Positions 61,617 to 64,000 of a DNA stretch of 64,000 nucleotides are shown one piece after another. The DNA is from Rhynchonema sp. JSB1_4 (Eukaryota > Nematoda > Chromadorea > Monhysterida > Xyalidae). Within the stretch, counting starts at the first letter, position 1. Each line of letters begins with the position of its first letter. The stretch is taken from the NCBI GenBank assembly GCA_030248065.1, contig JASAMV010005148.1, forward strand, positions 31,399 through 95,398, written 5' to 3'. The position numbers and the translations under genes are program-made. The notes beneath the pieces are model-generated. The model saw nothing but the letters and a program-made list of their open reading frames with translations, made no database searches and was not told where the DNA came from.

Positions 61617-64000
61617 CTGAAAATTTAACCAAGCTCTGCTAATTACAACTATTACCACCTACAGGTGCGGGTGGAAAAGAATCGGTTGATACACGGATTT
61701 TGCACTGACGCTGAGCTTTTGATTTTTTTGGCTTTCAAGTATAATTGCTATCATCATGAAACTTACCGTATTTACGCCAACGAATTCAAAACAACAGCAA
61801 CTTCAACAGTTATTTTGGCCAAAATAAAAAAATCCTCAAACCATCGATGGCTGTGCCAATGGCTGACCAACGCTGGTACGAATTCATGGCCAAACAAAAA
61901 ATCAAGACAACAGCTAAATAAGACCGGAAGAAAAAGTGGACAAAGAAGGGTTACTGCACGTCTCAACCCAACCCTGCGCACCGATGATCGCCTAACCACA
62001 AACCCGTGGAAGGAGCGCACGTCCAGTTTTGGACACTAAATGTGATCGTCACCTGGGAACGGAAGCAATGAAGCCGCCTATGTAAAAGCTTAGTTTCGGT
62101 GATATGTGATATCCTCGTGATATGTGATATTATTTGAGCTTAGCTTTGAGCGGTTGTAATTGTTAGTGCAGGCCGTTCGGGTCTTTTGCCCCACATATGG
62201 AATTTCTTCCGAAGTTGCCAGCAGATTAATAATTAATAATAAAGAATTGGTTTCCTGCGGGAAAAAACCGACCCAATTTTTTGGACCGAAACGGGCAAAA
62301 TTTTGTCCAACTTTTGACAAAACAATGACGAACGACTTTGACTCCAATTTTCAACATTCTGGAGGCCCATCAATGCCGAAGTGTCATCTGGAGGTTAGAA
62401 CCAATGTAACTTGGAGATTTTGAGCAGTGTCTATCTATATCTTCAATGGCACACTGTGTCTTTGCATTATGCTTCACAATCACAGCAGTTTTTGGGGCCC
62501 AAGTCCAAATACCCTGTACCTAGTATTTTACCTGTCATTTGTTATGTGAAAACAGGCCGAAAGGGGCAAACTCACTGCTATACCTATCATCATTATTAAT
62601 ACCCTGTCCTGCACCGGAAATTTTCCGGTTTTTTCGCTTTCTGTGCAGTTTCTTTCACAAAATTTAAGGAGCCGGTATTTTCACACTTTGTCCCGCTACC
62701 ACCACGCCGTGAACATTAAGCATGGAGCTAGTAGTAAATGGTTTGTGCACGGTGTGGGAGCGAGGCGAGATGAAGGCCTGCTCTCCGCTGCTCGGATAGG
62801 ACCGGCCCCGGCCCGTTTCCTACTTCTGAGACATGCCATAAATTATACCGCTTTCAGCACACACAATTAGGCCAAAAGTAAGCGAAAATTAGTGCTTTTT
62901 TAACATTTGCGCCCAAAATGGGCCTAAAGTGCTCATTATGGGCATGTTTGCTATTGCTTGTGAGAAAATGGCGTCGAAAAACACCGCTTTTTGCCTTTGA
63001 AATGCAGGCATAAAATTGCTTGAGAGCTGCGATTTTTAATTTTCCCGGCACTTTTAGGCAGCTAATTTTTAAGGTACCGTAAAATCCTAAATTTAAAGGG
63101 GTTCCACTGATGGATCACTCAACTCATCGCGGGGGCTCTGTTCCTGGGGAGGAACTTGATTCCGGGGTGGGGCCCACCCCGGAATAGAGGGTGGGGGGCT
63201 TCTGTTAATCACTCTCCCAAATCTGAAAAAAATTGTTCCCAGAAATACACCTCAAATTATATTTGAAAGGGGTTCATTGGCTAATAATCTCAATTATTCG
63301 TGTTTATTCATCAACAGGAGGCGCATTATATCAAACGAATAATAAACAAACGTGCGTACATGTACCAGTATAACGACAAACGACTAACTGAAAACAAAAC
63401 TGTTAAAAAAAACGTTTTTTTCGGAGCTTCGGTAATTTTCATAAAATCGTTTTAAAACGGCCGAAAACCGCTGAAAGCGACCCTTTTTTGTGCGTGAAAC
63501 ATGCAGGCAGGCGGCGATTAACAAACCATAAGCAAAGCAAAACTTGCTCAAAAACGGGCGCTTTTAACTTCGGGAATTCCTTAAGATTTGGAAAAAACGG
63601 TTTTTCGAAAAAAAACCGTTTTTTCCGAAAATATAAATTACCGTAATTTTAGTCACATATGTACCAGTACCTCTGAACATCTATCAGGCGTTTAATGCCA
63701 AGGGGATTTCATTTGGGCAGCTCTATTCCGGGGAGGGGTTCTATTCCAGGGTCCAGGGGCATCCTGCCCAAAAATTTTTCCGAAAATCGTAAAAATTGCC
63801 CATTTTTTCCTCGGGATTCGCCGCTCATTTACTGGAAAGGAACTTTCTTCTTCGTCCTTTGCGTTATCTGAAACCGCGTTCCACTACGATATGTTGTTGT
63901 TTGTTTGTTATTCGTTTCGTTTTCGGTTTCGCTCCGCTTCCAGAGGTGGGAATCAGGCAGGCCCGAACGGTCGGAACGTCGGGCCGGAATGGTCCGCCCG
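61617..64000. other. Upstream flank of the NADAR gene, repeat-rich
   Basis: 61767 is the possible end of an upstream NADAR exon. 62090-62135 repeats GATATGTGATAT. 62870-63060 carries the GCC-TTTT-GGCAAAA-type low-complexity phrases seen near 29-32 kb. A diverged transposon copy starts at 63077. No other gene is recognised. Confidence 0.5.
63077..63760. mobile_element. Diverged CCGTAAAA-family MITE, copy 4
   Basis: Starts CCGTAAAATCCTAAAT after TA, followed by CTCTGTTCC and GGAATAGAGG phrases. The centre at 63250-63370 (AATTATTCGTG, GGCGCATTATAT, AACAAACGTGC) is recognisably the same as copies 1-3 but heavily mutated. The right end is not clear; CTCTATTCCGGGG near 63721-63733 marks its approximate position. 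Confidence 0.65.

Noticed and set aside
61665..62039. 124-codon plus-strand frame upstream of the NADAR gene
   Set aside because: No recognisable family, no splice or start context; overlaps the likely upstream NADAR exon on the other strand.

Overview
This window is nuclear DNA from an animal, almost certainly an invertebrate. It carries six intron-rich protein-coding genes, all on the minus strand, separated by repeat-filled DNA. Spliceosomal introns, metazoan gene families (SLC34, SLC30A1, RABL6, OTUD4), a LIN-24-type ETX/MTX2-fold gene and a NADAR gene fit an ecdysozoan or similar invertebrate. The sequence alone does not fix the phylum. Gene models were built by eye: homologous protein blocks were joined at GT..AG sites with compatible phase, and most junctions agree in phase.

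Layout, left to right (minus-strand genes read right to left). 396-2024: LIN-24-like ETX/MTX2-fold protein, 5 exons, about 309 aa. 2025-7316: gene-poor, with a C-homopolymer and a small inverted-repeat element. 7317-17526: SLC34 sodium-phosphate cotransporter, at least 14 exons. Its 5.3-kb intron holds a large inverted-repeat element enclosing about 75 copies of a 57-bp satellite. 17527-20658: intergenic, with two foldback elements. 20659-33793: ZnT1-type zinc exporter. Its last 13 or 14 exons lie below 27.6 kb. A tiny probable first exon at 33.7 kb puts a nest of GC-rich transposons in intron 1. 33794-40012: intergenic. 40013-45720: RABL6, 14 exons, about 722 aa. 45721-47326: intergenic, with a mariner-like inverted-repeat element carrying a tRNA-like Pol III promoter. 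47327-54978: OTUD4 (OTU plus Tudor), 16 exons, about 731 aa, with Ser at the catalytic Cys position. 55455-61616: a gene with three tandem NADAR modules, at least 16 exons, about 990 aa, 5' end open. 61617-64000: repeats, including a fourth diverged copy of the transposon family seen near 28-31 kb.

The genes do not form an obvious pathway. Two are solute carriers (phosphate uptake, zinc efflux), one is a Rab-like GTPase, one an OTU/Tudor protein linked by family to ubiquitin and RNA, one a predicted ADP-ribose-related enzyme, and one a pore-forming-fold protein. The most unusual contents are the triple-NADAR gene, the Cys-to-Ser OTU site, the satellite enclosed by long inverted repeats inside SLC34, the nested transposon families with clear TA target duplications, and many GTYGG 5' splice sites.
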